Below, piece by piece: positions 61,595 through 64,000 of a stretch of DNA of 64,000 nucleotides; the stretch's first letter is position 1; each line of letters begins with the position of its first letter. Origin of the DNA: Hyphomonas sp. (GTDB lineage: Bacteria; Pseudomonadota; Alphaproteobacteria; Caulobacterales; Hyphomonadaceae); the NCBI GenBank assembly GCA_016124495.1, contig WGNP01000016.1, forward strand, positions 1 to 64,000, in the 5' to 3' direction. Made by a program: the position numbers and the translations under genes. The notes under the pieces are model-generated. The model did not search any database. It was not told the origin of the DNA and worked only from the letters and a program-made list of their open reading frames with translations.

Positions 61595-62959
61595 GTGAAA
61601 TTACAGTCCATCCAGATCCTTCGCGGTTTCGCGGCCCTGCTCGTGGTGATCTACCACATCCGGGCCATGGAATCCCTGGCGATCGCCAATAACGGCCTGT
61701 CCGAACTGCCGCTGCTCAACGGGCTGGTTACCAACGGCTATGCCGGGGTGGACCTCTTCTTCGTCATCTCTGGTTTTATCATGGTGCACGTCACCACAGG
61801 CCTGCGGGCCGGCGTGGTATCCGCCCTCGATTTCCTCTTCGCGCGCGTGACGCGGATCTACCCGATCTGGTGGCTCTTTGCCGCGCTGATGACGGCGATG
61901 TTCATTGTCTACAACGGACTAGGATACGGTTATGGCTGGGAGCGCGTCACCCAGGGCCAGCCGCTGACGCCGTACATGATCAAATCCTTCCTGCTCGCGC
62001 CCCAGCCTGCCCACCCCGTCCTCGGCGTCGGCTGGACGCTGGTGCACGAGATGTACTTCTACCTCGTCTTCACCCTGTTCCTGCTGGTGCCCCGGCGCTT
62101 CTGGCATTGGGGACTGCTGGCCTGGGGCACGGCGATTGTGGGTGCGTCCTTCGTGGGCCTGACCAAACCCTTCGCCGGGGACGTCAGCGCACTGATCTTC
62201 TATCCGATGACGATCGAATTCATAATGGGCGCCGCGGTCGGACTTGCGGTCTCGGCGGGCCTCGCCTGGCGAAGCGGCATGGTGACCCTGATCGGGACGC
62301 TCTGGCTGCTCGCCAGCCTCACCTTCCAGGGCGCCGAAGATGACAACCTCTTGATGTGGGGGCGCGTCGTCTGGTTTGGCCTGCCCTGCACCCTGCTTGT
62401 CTACGGCTTTGCGACGCTGGAGATCACACGGCGTCAGGCCTGGCTGTTACCGGCCGGCATCGGCGCGCTGTGCGCGGCCATCATCAGCCTGCTGTACAAC
62501 CTCGTCAGCGACAGCCCGTTCGACGACCGGCTCGGCGCCACCATCATGTCCGCCGTGATCGGCATGCTGGCGATGCTGGTGGTCCTCTGGCTCGGCTGGC
62601 TTGGCGGTCAGGCACGACCAGCTGCCCTGCGCGCGATTGAACGGCCGCTTGGCAACGTACACGCCGCCCTTGCGCGGATCGGCGACTGGTCTTTTTCGCT
62701 CTATCTTTGCCATCCGATGGTACTGGCGCCCATGCGGATAATCTTCAACGCGGCTGAAGAACGCGAAATCCTGCCGACCGTCTTCCGCCTCGGCCACCCC
62801 GGACCGATGGACAATATCGCCCTGATCGTGACGTCCCTTACCGCCAGCTTGCTTGTCGCATGGCTCTCCTACCGGCTGCTGGAGCGTCCGGTGAGTCATG
62901 GCTTCGCGCATCTTCGCCGCGCGATCTTCCACCGCCGCCACGAGGCGGCAGCGGATTGA
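61595..62959 (+). CDS. OafA/YrhL-type acyltransferase
   Basis: A 454-residue polytopic inner-membrane acyltransferase (family 3) that O-acylates surface sugars. It starts QSIQILRGFAALLVVIYHIR (the R-G-x(8)-H motif) and continues GVDLFFVISGFIMVHVTTG (the hallmark FFVISGF), then FARVTRIYPIWWLFAAL, VGWTLVHEMYFYLVFTLFLL, and about ten TM segments. The start is a GTG at 61595; no good ATG is in frame. The target (O-antigen, exopolysaccharide or peptidoglycan) is unknown. Convergent with gcvPB, separated by 4 bp. Confidence 0.92.
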   Translation: MKLQSIQILRGFAALLVVIYHIRAMESLAIANNGLSELPLLNGLVTNGYAGVDLFFVISGFIMVHVTTGLRAGVVSALDFLFARVTRIYPIWWLFAALMTAMFIVYNGLGYGYGWERVTQGQPLTPYMIKSFLLAPQPAHPVLGVGWTLVHEMYFYLVFTLFLLVPRRFWHWGLLAWGTAIVGASFVGLTKPFAGDVSALIFYPMTIEFIMGAAVGLAVSAGLAWRSGMVTLIGTLWLLASLTFQGAEDDNLLMWGRVVWFGLPCTLLVYGFATLEITRRQAWLLPAGIGALCAAIISLLYNLVSDSPFDDRLGATIMSAVIGMLAMLVVLWLGWLGGQARPAALRAIERPLGNVHAALARIGDWSFSLYLCHPMVLAPMRIIFNAAEEREILPTVFRLGHPGPMDNIALIVTSLTASLLVAWLSYRLLERPVSHGFAHLRRAIFHRRHEAAAD

Positions 62960-62963
62960 GCGA

Positions 62964-64000
62964 CTATTCTGCAGCCAGGCGTTCAACCTCGGCCGCCGTC
63001 CATTTCAACACCGGCTTGCGGGCCGCGCGCGTCTCGTCCAGCCGCTTGGCGGGGGCGAGATAAGGCGCACTTTTTAGTGTCTCGTCGCCCTGTGCGGCCC
63101 GGCGGGCGATGGATTCCAGCGCATCGCAGAACCGGTCAAGCTCGGCCTTGGACTCTGTCTCGGTCGGCTCAATCAGCATCGCCCCGTGCACGACGAGCGG
63201 GAAATACATCGTCATCGGATGATAGCCCTCGTCGATCAGAGCCTTGGCGATGTCGATCGTCTCGATCCCGTCCGCCGTGAAGGCATCGGAGAACAAGGCC
63301 TCGTGCATGCAGAAACCGTCAAAGGCGGGCGTCATCACGTGCTTGAGGCGGGCCTGCACATAGTTCGCGTTAAGCACAGCGTCCTCGGCCACCTGCTTGA
63401 GGCCATCCGCGCCGTGGCTCAGCATATATGTCAGCGCCCGGACGAACATGCCCATCTGGCCATGGAAGGCCACCATGCGGCCGAAGCTTTCGCTGGCGTC
63501 ACCATCCACATGCTCGACGAGGCGGAAGAGGCCGTCCTCATCCTTCTTCACGAACGGCACTGGCGCGTAGGGCGCAAGCGCCCCGGAAAACACGGTCGGG
63601 CCGGAGCCGGGACCACCGCCGCCGTGCGGCGTGGAGAAGGTCTTGTGCAGGTTGATATGCATCGCATCGATACCGAGATCACCCGGGCGCACCCGGCCGA
63701 CAATGGCGTTGAAGTTGGCGCCGTCACAATAGAAATAGCCGCCCGCCTTGTGGATCAGGTCGGCGATATTCTTGATGTCGGTCTCGAACAGCCCGCAGGT
63801 ATTCGGGTTGGTCAGCATGATCCCGGCGATATCGTCGGTGCGGGCCAGCTTGGATTTCAGGTCTTCCATGTCGACGCGGCCGCGCGCGTCAGCCCTGATC
63901 TCATCCACGACGAAGCCGCACTGCACGGCGGTGGCCGGATTTGTTCCGTGGGCGGATTCTGGAACAAGAACGCGCTTGCGGCTCTCGCCCTCACCGCGCG
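62964..64000 (-). CDS. gcvPB: Glycine dehydrogenase (decarboxylating) subunit 2, 5' truncated by window
   Basis: PLP-dependent P-protein half of the glycine cleavage system, which decarboxylates glycine and transfers the aminomethyl group to GcvH. The frame continues past the window end (GEGESRKRVLVPESAHGTNP is in frame before the first internal ATG), so the N-terminus is missing. Visible motifs: GYFYCDGANFNAIVGRVRPG, MHINLHKTFSTPHGGGG with the PLP Lys, and EALFSDAFTADG. The two-subunit P-protein (gcvPA/gcvPB) is implied. The C-terminus ends ERLAAE. Confidence 0.93.
   Translation of the reverse strand, partial: RGEGESRKRVLVPESAHGTNPATAVQCGFVVDEIRADARGRVDMEDLKSKLARTDDIAGIMLTNPNTCGLFETDIKNIADLIHKAGGYFYCDGANFNAIVGRVRPGDLGIDAMHINLHKTFSTPHGGGGPGSGPTVFSGALAPYAPVPFVKKDEDGLFRLVEHVDGDASESFGRMVAFHGQMGMFVRALTYMLSHGADGLKQVAEDAVLNANYVQARLKHVMTPAFDGFCMHEALFSDAFTADGIETIDIAKALIDEGYHPMTMYFPLVVHGAMLIEPTETESKAELDRFCDALESIARRAAQGDETLKSAPYLAPAKRLDETRAARKPVLKWTAAEVERLAAE

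Overview
The window looks like chromosome of a GC-rich alphaproteobacterium, most likely Hyphomonadaceae (Hyphomonas-like) or a close Caulobacterales/Maricaulales relative. Grounds: a CC_3452-family secreted protein, a stand-alone DUF1489 protein, a class II DAHP synthase, two-subunit glycine dehydrogenase (gcvPB), a lipid A block and TonB-dependent uptake. The genus is inference; no rRNA is present. The only RNA gene seen is tRNA-Val(CAC) at 10603-10677.

Layout. 1-2500 is a scarred accessory stretch: the end of an IS (probably IS256 family) beside a truncated EAL-domain gene, a DUF998 membrane protein, then an HxlR regulator divergent from a DUF4345 membrane protein with an inverted repeat between them. 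2518-10108 is core metabolism (class II DAHP synthase; glmU-rpiA-gor; gph) interrupted by a lone TIR-ParA fusion gene. 10603-14716 holds tRNA-Val and a tightly overlapped lipid A operon (DUF374 acyltransferase, waaA, lpxK, lpxL-like). 14784-28571 is mixed housekeeping: DUF1499, an acyl-CoA ligase overlapped with DUF3088, a GDPD lipoprotein, a second DUF4345, a frameshifted Glyoxalase_8-like gene, pdxH, aroC, an outer membrane barrel, a methyltransferase, a glycine-zipper protein, tlyA, sodC and an amidase. 28683-33050 is an RND efflux pair behind a palindrome. 33057-33589 is a decayed short-chain dehydrogenase.

34053-45495 is catabolic: a Gfo/Idh/MocA oxidoreductase, a zinc phospholipase C fused to helix-hairpin-helix repeats, tryptophanase, an acyl-CoA dehydrogenase, a haloalkane dehalogenase overlapped with a Nudix hydrolase, pckA and a thiolase, several closed by clear intrinsic terminators. 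45633-57335 is envelope and stress functions: a thioredoxin-fold lipoprotein, a Glu/Pro-rich protein, a TonB receptor, a universal stress protein, a leucine-dehydrogenase-type enzyme, TrkH, a TauE/SafE permease, a zinc-ribbon protein ending in five histidines, and DUF1489. 57541-64000 holds an operon of two amidohydrolase-family proteins (the second lacking its metal ligands) and a CPBP protease, an OafA-like acyltransferase, and gcvPB cut by the window end.

As a whole the genes suggest an aerobic heterotroph living on amino acids, fatty acids and two-carbon units: tryptophanase, branched-chain amino acid dehydrogenase, acyl-CoA ligase/dehydrogenase/thiolase and PEP carboxykinase point to carbon entering at acetyl-CoA or the TCA cycle and returning by gluconeogenesis. 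The most unusual items are the TIR-ParA fusion with an Asp at the usual catalytic Glu site, the paired active/degenerate amidohydrolases, the phospholipase C-HhH fusion, and a shared ATGAC-N6-GTCAT palindrome in front of two unrelated membrane genes.
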